DNA of 64,000 nt, from contig JACSVZ010000015.1 in assembly GCA_014706295.1 (NCBI GenBank), forward strand, positions 60,509,535-60,573,534. The letters run 5' to 3'. A model generated the notes under the pieces. It searched no databases. It worked only from the letters and a program-made list of their open reading frames with translations, and was not told the origin of the DNA. The stretch comes from Lycocorax pyrrhopterus obiensis (lineage: Eukaryota > Chordata > Aves > Passeriformes > Paradisaeidae). This document shows positions 20,445-31,530 of this stretch, in pieces. Numbering within the stretch: position 1 is the first letter of the stretch; each line of letters starts with the position of its first letter. Position numbers and translations under genes: made by a program.

Positions 20445-21571
20445 GCCCCAACTGCTCAGGCCAGATTTACAATGGTTACTGCACATTTAATTTAAAATAA
20501 AACACTTAAGATTACTTGGCTATAAATCCTTGCTCGGACATCTACTTCAAATAAAGTACTGGACTGTGAAACACACATAAAGCATAGAGATCTGAACAAC
20601 TGCAGCCACCCAAACACTCATTTTCAGTCCTCTCCCTGCCCTGCCATCTGCTATGCTCGGATTTAAGTAATAAAACACTCCAGCAGGCCCTGAAACTTGA
20701 CATTTTCCAACCAGATTATTTGTTGAATCATTAGGTTTATTCCACAAAAAAACCAGGAGCAAAATTAACACCGTGAAGGCACCTGTGATTAAGTAATTAG
20801 TGTTTTTTCCTCTGCTGCACCATATCACATCTTCACTACATGAGAATTTTAGAAGTGTGGAGTTTCATTCTGTTAATCACAGGAAATACTCAGAATTATT
20901 CAGTAACTGTGTAGTTATGAAATATATCATGGACAAGAAACACTAAATTATCTTCTCTGTCTACCCCAAAATATTTAGCTTGATTATCTGCAGGGAAAAG
21001 GAGTATTTTGCTGTATGGCAATGAAAGAAACAGCAGTAAGTGACAAACAACAGTGGTGACACTACTGAATTATCCTAATTATTTACCAATCAAGGCAATT
21101 TTAGCCTTATTTCCTCATACTGTCTAAAACCCACTCAGCACAGCTATTGTTCTTTGATCAGCATCACAATTGCACCTACACAGGAAGCACCATCACACAA
21201 CCCTTCTCATCCAAGTGGGATTCTGCACAAGCATGAACTGGAGCATTTAAACCAATTTTTTTTTGTTTGCCACTCAAATGCCTCCCTCCAAATGCTTTTG
21301 CCTGCCCTTGTTTGAACTGAATTATTGCTTACCCACATGTGAGCACACACAAGGCCTGTGATGAGGATGAAGATACAGTTTCCATCCTCGAGGTCTCAGA
21401 ATTTACAAGATAAGAATGGGACCTAGTAGACAAGAACTTCTAAGAGTAGCAGAAATTAATACTGCTGCATTTGACAAGCTGTGAACCCTGGCAAAACGTA
21501 TTAAGTTGCTTAATAACCAATTAATTTGGCATCATTCTTTCAGAAGAACACATGGATTCTGGACCACTGAA

Positions 21572-21717
21572 TCTGTGGCTGCCCCATCCCTGGAAGTGTC
21601 CAAGGCCAGGCTGGACAGGGCTTGGAGCACTCTGGTGCAGTGGAAGGTGTCCTTGCTCATGGAACAAGATGATCTTTAAGGTCCCCTCCAACTGAAACCA
21701 GTCTATGATTCCATGAA
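21572..21717 (+). mobile_element. CR1 LINE 3' fragment in KRAS intron 2
   Basis: Runs in CR1 sense: CTGTGGCTGCCCCATCCCTGG, AAGGCCAGGCTGGACAGGGC, then TTTAAGGTCCCCTCCAACTG and the terminal ATTCCATGAAT. Truncated at its 5' end; antisense to KRAS. Confidence 0.93.
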
Positions 21718-23280
21718 TACAAGACAATGTTCTGGGATTTTTAGGTTCATTCTATAAGGAACTGAATTTCCATTTTATTATTTTACATTAGAAATGTATT
21801 TGGTGTCCTTCAAATCACTCAGCTGGTTGAACAGCAAAATCCCTCGAGTGCTCCAGGAATACTGGCATTTAAGTTTCTGTCTTCCTAAACTGTGTACACA
21901 GTGACAACTTATAAAATGGACCTGCACGGCACTTTCTGCAGTGCCTAAACACACCTCTAACCTAAGAGAAACCCAGGTAATTATGAACAAGCATCAAAGA
22001 CCAACAGCCTCCAAAGGTCCTTTTGTAGGAAAAAGTAAAATCCCAATTGGCTTGTTCCTCTCAGTAAGTTCTGTGTGATTTTAAAGAGTGTTTGGGGTTG
22101 CTGTTTTAAGACTTCATATCTTAGCAACTGAAAGAGCTGCTCTGCTGGTCAAAGTCAAACACAGTTTTCTGCACAGGTCTAGTCACAAAACCTTCTGCAA
22201 GCAAGATGTTATTTGGCCATGCAAGAGACAGACAAGAAGACATAGAGGCACATGAAACAACCTCAACACATCTCTGGGCTAAGGCCTTTGCTAAATTTCT
22301 GCCACCTCAGGGCACCAGCTCCTTTTGCTTGTGTCTCCCTGAAAATCACTACCTACACACTTCCCAAGTCTCCATTTTAAGCCCAGATTTAAACCCTTGT
22401 GATTCCTTCAAGTGAGCCTGGAAGTGCCTCGCTGGATAAACATATAAATGAAGTCAGGAGGTGCAAAGCTTCAATGCTGGGAACATAAAAACCTGGGGTA
22501 AGTTATGGTGTCATTTCTCCTTTTATAGAGTCTGAGGTTATTAAATGCAATGATCCACAGGAGATTTCAGACAACACCAGTATTTTTCTTATATTTAGAA
22601 GGCAGAGCTTGCCTGCTCATTATAAACCTTTAAAACAGCATAACTTTTAAAGCTTAGATACAATTTCAAACTTTAAGGTACTGAGCCATGTATTTCAAAG
22701 AATCCATTCCAGAAGCTATCTTATGACATTTTCTCTAGATAGGGAAACATGCACTGGTGTATTTAAACAGAGAAAAAGTAAAATAAAACAGGCCCCAATT
22801 TTTGCTTCCTTCACTGTAACATTCTAGGTGACATTTCTCACTGTGAAACAGATCCCAGCGACAGGAGCTGAGAAAGACTGGCACACACATTTCACAACCA
22901 CTAATCTTCCTTCTTATCAAAAGAAAAATGTCACATTTTTCAATGAAGTGTCACAAACCTCAAATTTAAGAGGTTGCACAAAGCTATGAAGAATTTCACC
23001 AAGCATTTTCAAGTGAGTTTGCAAATACTTTGTCATGGAGATCCTAAATACACGCATCCTGACTGCCCAAGGATAGATGGCAATTAACACCATGCTTTTA
23101 ATTGATCAAAACTGGTAATTTTTTACTGCAGCTGTTGTTCCACAGCCAGATCAAGAAGCACAGCAATTCTGCCTCCAATGCAGGCCATTATCTCTGAGCT
23201 CTTTCTACTACAAAGCCTTGTCCTCGTGGTAAGTGTCCAAAAGCAAACAAGCACCATTATTAACTGATAATCTCCCCTCA

Positions 23281-23430
<150 letters not shown>

Positions 23431-24414
23431 CTGATGACAAAGAAACCAACATTAAGCAGAGCTGGGCTCCCACTAACGAGGATGCTGCCGGTGCCTTCTC
23501 ATTCAGCGTCAGGATCCTCTACTATTACCGGGAAGCAGCTCCCTCCCTGCAAGACAAGACAAAAAGGGATGAGGGAATGCTGTTCCGCAAATATTACACA
23601 CACAGGGAATGTAGAGCGGGCACTCGGCCGACAGGCAGCGGTCACACAGAGATTAAAAGAACACGAATAAGTAAAAAAAAAAAAAAAAACAAAAAACAAA
23701 TCCACTAAATAAATTAAAAAGGCACTGAATTCCGGGAACGGCCAAAAGAGTATTTCGTGCAGGGAATTAATCCGTGCAGGGATTTAGCTCCCCGCTGCTT
23801 CCTCCCGGCGCCTCCCGGAGCCCGCCCGGGTTTCCCGGGGCGTCCCAGCGCCCCTCGGGATGAAGCTCACAGCCGGGAACGCGCCTCCCGTGCCCGGACA
23901 GGACACAGGGCGAGCACGGCTTCCCCCGGCGGCTTCCCCTACACAGTTTAGGGTGGGTTTTATTAATTTTTAATTGCCGGGCGAGCCGTGCCTGCGGGAC
24001 CCCCGCGGCTCCGGGGCATCGCCCGCCCCGCCCCGGCTCCCTCTGCCCCCGCCAGCGCCGCGCCCGCGCCGCCCCAACTTTCCGGGTTTAAGGATCTGGG
24101 AGAAGGGGTGAGGGAGAAAAAAAATAAATCCATGAGGGCTCAGGGAGGGGTAGGGGATGTCTCGGGCGAGCGCCGGGTCCCGCAGGGCGTTGGCCACCTG
24201 TCCCCTCCCGCCGGGAAGGACCGGGAATGCGGCTCCGGGGGATGCCGGCGGGAGCAGCGGGGGTGCGGGATAGGAGAGGGAAAGGGGGACGGGAGGGGGA
24301 ACGGCGACGGGGGAGGAAGGGGGCGCCGGCTGCGCTTCTCACCTCGAAGGGAAAGCGGGGAAGGAAGGAAGGAAGAGGGTCGCCCCGGCTCGGGAGGGTG
24401 GGGATAGGCGGTAC
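23431..24414 (-). other. KRAS intron 1
   Basis: 984 bases if the exon 1 donor is the GTACC at 24,410-24,414. Its part right of about 23,750 lies in the CpG island; the left part has an A-run at about 23,674-23,690. A G-quadruplex motif lies on the plus strand at 24,278-24,299. An alternative donor, GAG followed by GTGAGA (plus strand 24,337-24,342), would make exon 1 72 bases longer. Confidence 0.7.
24278..24299 (+). promoter_or_regulatory. G-quadruplex motif in KRAS intron 1, plus strand
   Basis: Four G-runs (24,278-80, 24,284-88, 24,291-93, 24,295-99) with loops of AAA, AC and A fit the G3+N1-7 rule. It is on the template strand of KRAS, just after exon 1. Confidence 0.6.
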
Positions 24415-24630
24415 CTGGCTGGCGGTGCCGCGGGAGCTCCCGGCACCCGCCGTGCCCGCGCCGCGTCGCGTCCCTTCCTTTCGTCTCCTTTCCTTTCCCT
24501 TCCCGCTCCGCGTCCCTTCCCTTCCCTTCCCGTCCCAGTGCGAAATGGCGGGGGACGGGCAGGGCTGGGCGGGCGCTGGCCAGGGAGCCGAGCACCGATG
24601 CACGGATGGACGGCCGCGATCGATGCGCTC
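24415..24630 (-). other. KRAS: KRAS exon 1 (5' UTR, non-coding); right end approximate
   Basis: On the transcript strand, positions 24,555 to 24,534 read CCCCCGCCATTTCGCACTGG, nearly the same as a block I recall in human KRAS exon 1. Downstream, a GCGGCGCGGGCAC segment also resembles human, and CCAG followed by GTACC at 24,414-24,410 makes a donor at the matching place. Between the two conserved blocks is a purine-rich stretch (24,472-24,536) that I do not recall in human. No ATG occurs between 24,415 and 24,640 on this strand, so there is no upstream ORF. The start site is a guess from human length. Confidence 0.7.
24514..24536 (-). promoter_or_regulatory. five-run G-quadruplex motif in KRAS exon 1
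   Basis: The plus strand has CCC at 24,514, 24,519, 24,524, 24,529 and 24,534, each separated by two bases, so the KRAS transcript strand has five GGG runs with two-base loops. This fits a very stable quadruplex in DNA and, because it is inside exon 1, in the 5' UTR RNA. Human KRAS is known for a promoter G-quadruplex; this one is in a different place. Confidence 0.7.
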
Positions 24631-24699
24631 GGCGCTCCACCGCCCCTTGCGGCAGCGCCGGCACCTCCCTCCCGCTGCCAAGCGGGGTGCCGCGGGTTC

Positions 24700-25165
24700 G
24701 AGACCGCCTCCAGCCACTCCCGTGTCCAGTCCTGGCATCCTCAGGATAAGGGCGACATGGAGCTCCTGGAGCGGGTCCAGCGGAGACTGCGGAGATGACT
24801 TAGGGACTGGGAAAGGCTGAGGGAGCTGGGGCTGTTCAGCCTCGAGAGGAGCCCCAGCTGAGAGGGGCCCTCAGCCCTGTGTGTCCCTGTGTGCAGGGAG
24901 GGCTCCGAGCAGGGCCCAGGCTCTGCTCCGGGGGGCTCAGCAATGGCACCAGAGGAACGGGCAGGGACTGATCCCAGGAAGTTCCCCCTGGGCAGGAGGA
25001 AAAACTTCTTCCAGAGATTTCCCGGAGAGGGTGTGGAGTCTCCCTCACTGGGAGATCACAGGGCAGTCCTGTGCCATGTGCTCTGGGATGGCCCTGCTGG
25101 AGCAGGGAGGTGGCACCAGCTGCCCCACTGAGGTCCCGTCCAGCCTGACCCATCGTGGGATCCCA
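24700..25165 (+). mobile_element. CR1 LINE fragment next to the KRAS promoter
   Basis: GAGACCGCCTCCAGCCACTC, CCGTGTCCAGTCCTGGCATC, GACATGGAGCTCCTGGAGCG and GGCTGTTCAGCCTCGAGAGG follow the order of the CR1 ORF2 3' region in sense. The AAAAACTTCTTCCAGAGATT and TGGAGTCTCCCTCACTGGGA parts follow. The usual terminal GGTCCCTTCCAACC end is degraded or lost. The left part is CpG-rich for a CR1. It is on the strand opposite to KRAS. Confidence 0.88.
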
Positions 25166-25660
25166 CGGGGCCAGAGGATGCGGTTTGGGACCGGGGAGAG
25201 GCTCGGAGGAGACATTTGGGAAGAGTCCGTCCTGGAAGTGCACGCTCGAGGGTGGTGAAGGGAAGTGTGTACAATTCCAGCATTTCCTCACCGTTTCCCC
25301 CTTCCCTCACTGCCCATGGGGACCCTGGAGGGGAAGAGGCACAAGAGCCACCGTAAGGCTCGGGACAGGCTCATCCTGAGGGGATATGTGGGCTGCCCAG
25401 GCAGGCAGTGCCTGGTTACACATAAAGAGCAATTTTATCCATCATGGAAATGTCAGCAGAGGCTTTGTGGAACTGCTGCAACACTTATAAACCAAATAAA
25501 GCTGGTCAGCTTTCAAAATAAAATGCAAGGTTTGATTATTAGCTCTGAATAAAAGTTAATAAACACAGTGTTTGGGGTTTTTAAACAAGTTAACAGACGC
25601 ACAGTAAACCACGATTTCTTATTAAAAGGCTAAAACCATAATTCCCTCTAGCTGAAATAT

Positions 25661-25797
25661 AGACTCATGGCCTGAGTTGGAAGGGACCTTAAAGATCATC
25701 CAGTCCCACCCCCTGCCATGGGCAGGGACACCTTCCACTGTCCCGCATTGCTCCAAGCCCCATCCAGCCTGGCCTTGGACACTTCCAGGGATAGGAA
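25661..25797 (-). mobile_element. CR1 LINE 3' fragment
   Basis: AGACTCATGGCCTGAGTTGG, AAGGGACCTTAAAGATCATC, CTGCCATGGGCAGGGACACC and CTGGCCTTGGACACTTCCAG give the CR1 3' end on the minus strand, 5' truncated. Confidence 0.94.
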
Positions 25798-26032
25798 ACT
25801 CTTTATGATCCCCATTTCACCTCTCCCACAAATTTAGGTGTCAGTAACCTAGTAATTTTTGTGTTAAGGGTTATTAGGTTATTTCCCAACAGCCTCAGTT
25901 AAAAAAAAAAAACCCTCACAAAAATCCATGTGACAGAATAACATGAGATCATCTAGCAAATCAGGGTTATTAATTAGCTGCCTCACATGAGCAGATGTAA
26001 AACCCAAAACTCAGACTTGCTTTCAAAGAACA

Positions 26033-26110
26033 AGTAGCCTGGTGGTAAAACCACAAGCTTGGGATGTGGGAAACCCTGAACCCACACAGCCACAGCTGGG
26101 ATCAGAAGAG
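26033..26110 (+). mobile_element. possible relic of a tRNA-derived (MIR-like) SINE
   Basis: TAGCCTGGTGGTAAAACCAC resembles a pol III A box, followed by CAAGCTTGGGATGTGGGAAAC and CCTGAACCCA, a phrase order I associate with MIR-type SINEs. The B box is poor, so this is tentative. Confidence 0.35.
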
Positions 26111-29100
26111 TATCCGGAGAGCAGCTGCTGTTGGCAGAACCTTCTCCATGAAAACTTCAGGTCCTGATGACAGCTTTGGCTGTCCTATCTCCATATGATC
26201 TCAAGGAAATGTGCAAACAATCCTTTTGCATGTCATGTGGAAGGAAAATGAATTGTTAGAATTCTGGAAAAAGCAGAATGCAAAGCTTTTTTTGTGCCCA
26301 GATTTTGTTTATAAATATCTATTATGAAATTGCTTTTTGCTGTCTTTGCATTTAATTTAGAAATATCTTCTCATGCTCATGTGTGGAGTGGTTTGAAAAC
26401 AAGATCAAATAAATGAGCTGATCAAGAACATTAAGTGCCAGCCCATTCACTGCACTGATGTGAAAGCTGGTGATGATCAGCACAAGTGATGCAAAACCTC
26501 TTAGATTCTGTGGAAGTTTTTTTCTATGAGTTACCAACTTCATTTTAATGATTGTTGCTTCAGTGTGGTTTGCACAGAGAATTCTGAATGCGTGCAAAGA
26601 CAATGCACACCCTCAAATCCCAGAATACTTCAGCGTGCTGCAGCTAAATACTTCTGTTAAGTTAAAGCATATTTTCAGTTCAAAGGTTTCTTCACGATGG
26701 CATTAAAATATTCCAGTCCCTGTCTTCTGGATCCTCCATGGATATGGAACATTGAGGGCAGCACCACTCACAGCTCCTTACTCCAACAAGATGCCTCCCT
26801 TATGATATCAAGCACTAGGCCAAGTATAATCCCACATTTACAGTACTCAGGTTTGCCCATTCCTAAACATGATACAATAAATTCAGTGACATTCTCACTT
26901 TGAGAATATAGGAGCATTCCTCCCTTGTCAGGAGTTGTGGGCTGAGGGGGCAGGACACGTAAAATTCAGCTCCAGCCTGGGGATAAATAGTAAACTTTCC
27001 CTGTTAACAGAGAGCGTCAGACAAGCTGGGACAAGAGTTAATTTTCCTGTGGCTTTTCCTGGCACTGAACTCTATGCAAAGCAGATGCAAAGCCAGTGTA
27101 GTGTTAGCACAGAAAGGTAAGAGGGTTTTGTGCAACTTCAGGTTTGCCTGCTGTGAATTAAGAATATTAGTAAAGGGATTTTTTTTTTTTTTTTAGATAG
27201 GCCAAGGGTGGTAGTGATATCCACATTGCCAGACAGGCACCAGCATGGATTCAGTCCTGGCCACACAGTGATGCTTCCCTGGGTTTAGCCAGAGGTCATT
27301 TGGGATCTACCAGCCTTCAGGTTTTACCTCTGCCTCTTCTCCCCCCAGGAAAACTAAGACTTTTAAGGAAGTCCTGCCAACATCCTTCTGCTGCTCTCTC
27401 GTTGGGATCACCTACAGAAGATTTTTCATTTTAAGTTCTATTTAGAAAAGTACAAATGTGCTTGCAATTTTTCCTCTGCTGACACAGCAGGATACAATTA
27501 TATTCCCCAAGACTTTTAACTCACTAACTCTACTCAAGACAGGATCTACAAGACATTTATACGACAGCGTACAGTGAACTTAAATATATAAATATTTGCA
27601 TCCATAGATAAATATCTCTACATGTGCAATTCAGAATATGTGAGTTTATATTAAAATAAAGGCTATAGTTCTCATGGGATGGTGACTTTTATGCCCTGTC
27701 AAATTTCCTGTAGTTGTCTGGGGGGCTCCAGTAATGTTACATGTATAGATTGACGTTTAACAAAGCTGAACTCACCCAGAATATGAACACAGCATGTATG
27801 GGCTCACGCTGAACGTGAACGTGTTTTGCCCCATCATTGCAAATCTTCTTCAAATTATCTGATGGACTCCAAGAAATCCACAAACCCTAAACCAAAAATG
27901 ACTTTTCAAACCCTCAGGTATCTAAAGCACAAGTCTAGGTCCCACTCCTTTGGCTTTAGTGGCAACTTGGTTGGCCACTACCCACTTTAAGCACAAGAAT
28001 AGCACGCAGTCCTGCAAACCTTCCTTCTTTTTTTAAACATGTAGGCACTAAAGGAAACATGGCTAATGTATTTTTCTGCAATAACATTCGACTTGGCTTG
28101 AAAATAACATGCTAAGATACATGGTATTTGTCAAAGGTTTGACTTTTGGTTTAATTCAGCTGTCTCTGACTTTTTGAATATGGTTCTCTACTAAAAATGG
28201 GTGAGGAGAAAGGAACAGTTCAGCTGTGAACTGTTCTTTACAAAACTGGATGCTTTTGCCATCCCACTAATGTCATCTGGCATTAATTAACATAGCATCT
28301 CTCTAATTATATTGTCAGCATACAGCCACCAAATTAAAATACAAAGAGAATCATTAAAATTTCCCAATTTAGCTTCGGCATTTCTTTTAAAGCACGATTT
28401 TTCAACTTTTGTGTATGTAGGAAACCATCCAAAGCCCACTGAAGTTAATGGGCTTCATCCCAATAGGCCCAGAAACGTTTGGAAAAATCAGTGGGATGTC
28501 CAAATTGCCTCTCCAAACCAAGTGATTCGATGCCTCTTTTCTGTTGTTGGCACCAGCAGCTCAGCACCCAAACTGAGGGTGCAGGGCTGGTGGGTCCCTC
28601 AGGGGAGGGAGGACCATCTTGTGGGGAGGAAAAGAGGGCATTAGGCACAGTGGAAGTCCACCATCCCTCTGCTCCCTAAAAGGAACACTAGGAAGAAGAA
28701 CTTAAGTAGATCTCTCCTACCTGAGACAGCGTGGAACAGCAGGGGGGTTGCAGCATAACCTGCCTCCATCCCAGGCTTCTGTGTCACGCCAGCATCAGCT
28801 GCTCCCTGACGCTCTCCTCGTGAGTTTTGGGGCTCTTTGTTCCAGTGAGGAGGGCTGTGGAGGAGAACTGGTGCCTTGGTAGAGTGTGTGCTCTCAGGCA
28901 GGGCTCAGAAGCCTCGAACAAACCCTTGGGTTCCAGCTAAGTCCATCCTGCCTCAAAGCACCCTGTCCGTGGGTGAGAGGAATCCATGTGTGAGGCTGAT
29001 CCAGGCTGAGGGTGAGCCCAAAGTAAAACACTGGTTTGATTTTGCCTTTTGGCATGGCCTAGAGCTCAATCCTGCTCTCGGTGAATGGCATTGCTGCCAC

Positions 29101-31074
29101 TTGTTTGTGCCTGGCCTTACACATTAGCACTGTCTGCCCTTCAGCATCATTGGCCTCTGCACGCATCCCTTGGCATTATTAAAATCTTTGGGATCTAGCT
29201 GATTTCTACCTCACCAAGAGCTTCACCTCTCTGGAGTTTGGAAAAACTATACGTCGCCCCGAGATGATCAGAAACACATGGAAAAGTATTAAAATGGTTC
29301 ATGAAGACAAGAAAAAAAAAGAAATATTTTCTTTCCAAGTCTTTTACTGCTGAATTTTTACTTCAGGGGAAAAAAAAGAAGATGCTTGTCAGCACTTTGG
29401 AAACGACGTTCCTTTTTCCACCTCAACAGTCCTTTGCCTATTTTGCCTAGACCTGTTAAGCCGAGCATGTTGCTACAGCTCACGACAAGGCATGGGGAGC
29501 TAATATTTTTCAAAGAAATAAAAAACTTTCCAGCAGCAGTAGCAGCTCACGTTTTTCTTGGACAGGATGCATTTCCCCAGCTCCCCTGGGAAACTCGAAG
29601 CAGAATCCCAGGGTAGCCCTTCTCACTGACTGCTGTGCTTGGGCGTCAGCTGTTTGGGGAGTATGAAGCAGACTGGGAAAATCAGCCTCTGGAGATGCTG
29701 GACAACTTGAAGACTTAGGGAAGGCTGGAAGCTTCTGATCCCAGTGGTCCACGGACCTCTCAGAGCTTGGAGCCTGAAAAACCAAGGCACCCAGGCTTGC
29801 AGTTCAGGGGGCTAACTGCCTGGCGGCTTTGGAGCAAGCAAGTAGTTTAAATTGAAATCACCAGTTCCACAGAGAAAATTCCAGGTGGCAAATCCGTGTT
29901 TCTCCATCAGGGCCATCATCTGGATACAGCTGTTTGCCATCAGAAGGCTGGTCAGCACAGGGGTGTGCTAATTCCTGCTGGGAGCCCTGAATGCAGCGGG
30001 CAAGGAGCACGCTGGGCTCATCTTACATGGCCTTTCCCATGGAAAATGGGCTGCTGCCCCTTCCATGAAGATGTGGTGCCTTCATGCTGTGGTACCTTCA
30101 TGACCTGTCAATGATTCTCATTCATTGCTGTCCCAAAGGCTAAAAGATGGCCCATGGAGTGGCATTTTTGGCCTGGTCCAATAATGCAGGGCTGGATTCC
30201 CTGTGCCCTGTGACTTCTGTGTTCATGCACACCAGTGGCAGAACCTGTGTGGGCAGGGCACATATGCAAGGCCACTAAATGGAAGTGGTGGGATTTTACA
30301 CAGGGAGAGGGGCAAGCACACGCCCACGTTCCCAGTCATGGGGAGCTTAAAACACATCTGGTGTCTGAGCAGATCATTCTGTGAACTGAAATTAAGCTTA
30401 AATATACAAATTTTGTGTTCATTCCTCTTGGTTACATAACACATTCTAGTAAGTGGTAAATGGTCTGGGACAACCCCTGTAGCCAGACCCTCCACCAGGA
30501 CAAAGGAGTGAAGTGTGAGTAGAGTGATACGAATGAACCCTCTTGCAGCCAGGTTTGGGCTTCACAAGGTTATATTTGGAACTAAGTTTTGGAACTCAAA
30601 TGTGTGGCCAGAGGCAGAGAGGATCCTGCCATCCCTGCAGTAGGAGACAGAGATGTGTAACTAGGACAGAACCTCTGGTGAGCTGAACAGTTCATTCCTG
30701 TTGCTGCCCTGGCACAAGGAGGCATTGGACAGTGGTTGCTCCTGGGTATGGCCAGTGCCAACCAGATTAGTCATCTGTATCCCAAATAACTAAGCTCCTC
30801 CTTGGCACAACAGCTTCCACACACTGCCAGAGCCATGGGCAAAAAAAAAAGAGGGACCACTCCTGCCTCTTCCCAATCTGGTCTGCTGTCCTCACTCTAC
30901 ACCTGGGGCCAGACTAAATAAATTATATGTGTTAATATGTATTTTATATCAACCTAAAAATTTGGTTTTGTTCTTAGTTTATGCTTTTGGTTGTTACTAC
31001 AATACAAGCAATAATAACTAAACACAGGAAGAAGCAATGCCTGTCTGCAGCAGCAGCAGTTTGGTTACCTGCTT

Positions 31075-31077
<3 letters not shown>

Positions 31078-31106
<29 letters not shown>
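31078..31106. repeat. AC dinucleotide microsatellite
   Basis: An uninterrupted run of about 14 AC units between CTTCCTC and TCCAGG. Confidence 0.95.
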
Positions 31107-31108
<2 letters not shown>

Positions 31109-31380
31109 CAGGGCTAGAATTTCAAGAAAAACTCACTGTACTCGAGATTGCAGGTCCTGCTTTGCTGTGCAGTAATTCAGTTTTCATTCGGCTTTGTTTC
31201 AGGAGACTCCACTGTCCATTCTGCAGCTTACAGATGCAGAATTTTCTGGGAGTGGCTGCATTTACTCCAGAGTTGAATTAGAATAAATTACAGCAAAATG
31301 TGTCTAATGGGGGTTAGTAAGTCCACGACAGTGTGCAGCTCTAGGAAATGCATCCGGAAGCACTGCAAGAATCATCCTAG

Positions 31381-31530
31381 AATCTTAAAATCACAGAATG
31401 GTTTGGGTTGGAAGGGACTTTAAGGCTCATCCCATTCCACCCCCTGCCATGGGCAGAGACACCTTCCACCAGACCAGGTTGCTCAGAGCCCCATCCAACC
31501 TGACCTGGAACACTTCCAGGGATGGGGCAT
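31381..31530 (-). mobile_element. CR1 LINE 3' fragment
   Basis: TCACAGAATGGTTTGGGTTG, GAAGGGACTTTAAGGCTCAT and ACTTCCAGGGATGGGGCAT give a minus-strand CR1 3' end. A minus-strand frame here keeps the CR1 ORF2 C-terminal phrase FQVRLDGALSNL. Confidence 0.95.

Larger units (their letters stand above)
23750..24800 (-). promoter_or_regulatory. KRAS: KRAS CpG-island promoter
   Basis: A sharp rise in G+C and CpG sets this block off from AT-rich flanks. It covers intron 1, exon 1 and the upstream edge. No TATA box is seen at the expected place, as in known KRAS promoters. The upstream border is taken up by a CR1 fragment from about 24,700 that is itself CpG-rich. Long frames on both strands here come from the base bias. 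Confidence 0.85.
25166..31380. other. non-coding interval upstream of KRAS
   Basis: About 6.2 kb with no supported gene. It holds a CR1 fragment (25,661-25,797), a possible SINE relic (26,033-26,110), a T-run (27,179-27,195), an AC microsatellite (31,078-31,106), and a short stretch at 28,436-28,460 (CCCACTGAAGTTAATGGGC) resembling an old amniote repeat. Open frames are under 112 codons and show no known domain. Confidence 0.75.

Noticed and set aside
24337..24343. Alternative exon 1 donor GAG|GTGAGA
   Set aside because: A good consensus, but the donor at 24,410-24,414 fits the human exon 1 end better; it remains a possible alternative site.
24088..24738. 216-codon open frame on the minus strand across KRAS exon 1
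   Set aside because: It runs through the CpG island, the exon 1 donor and into a CR1, has Arg/Pro/Gly-rich content typical of GC bias, and would break the known KRAS exon structure.
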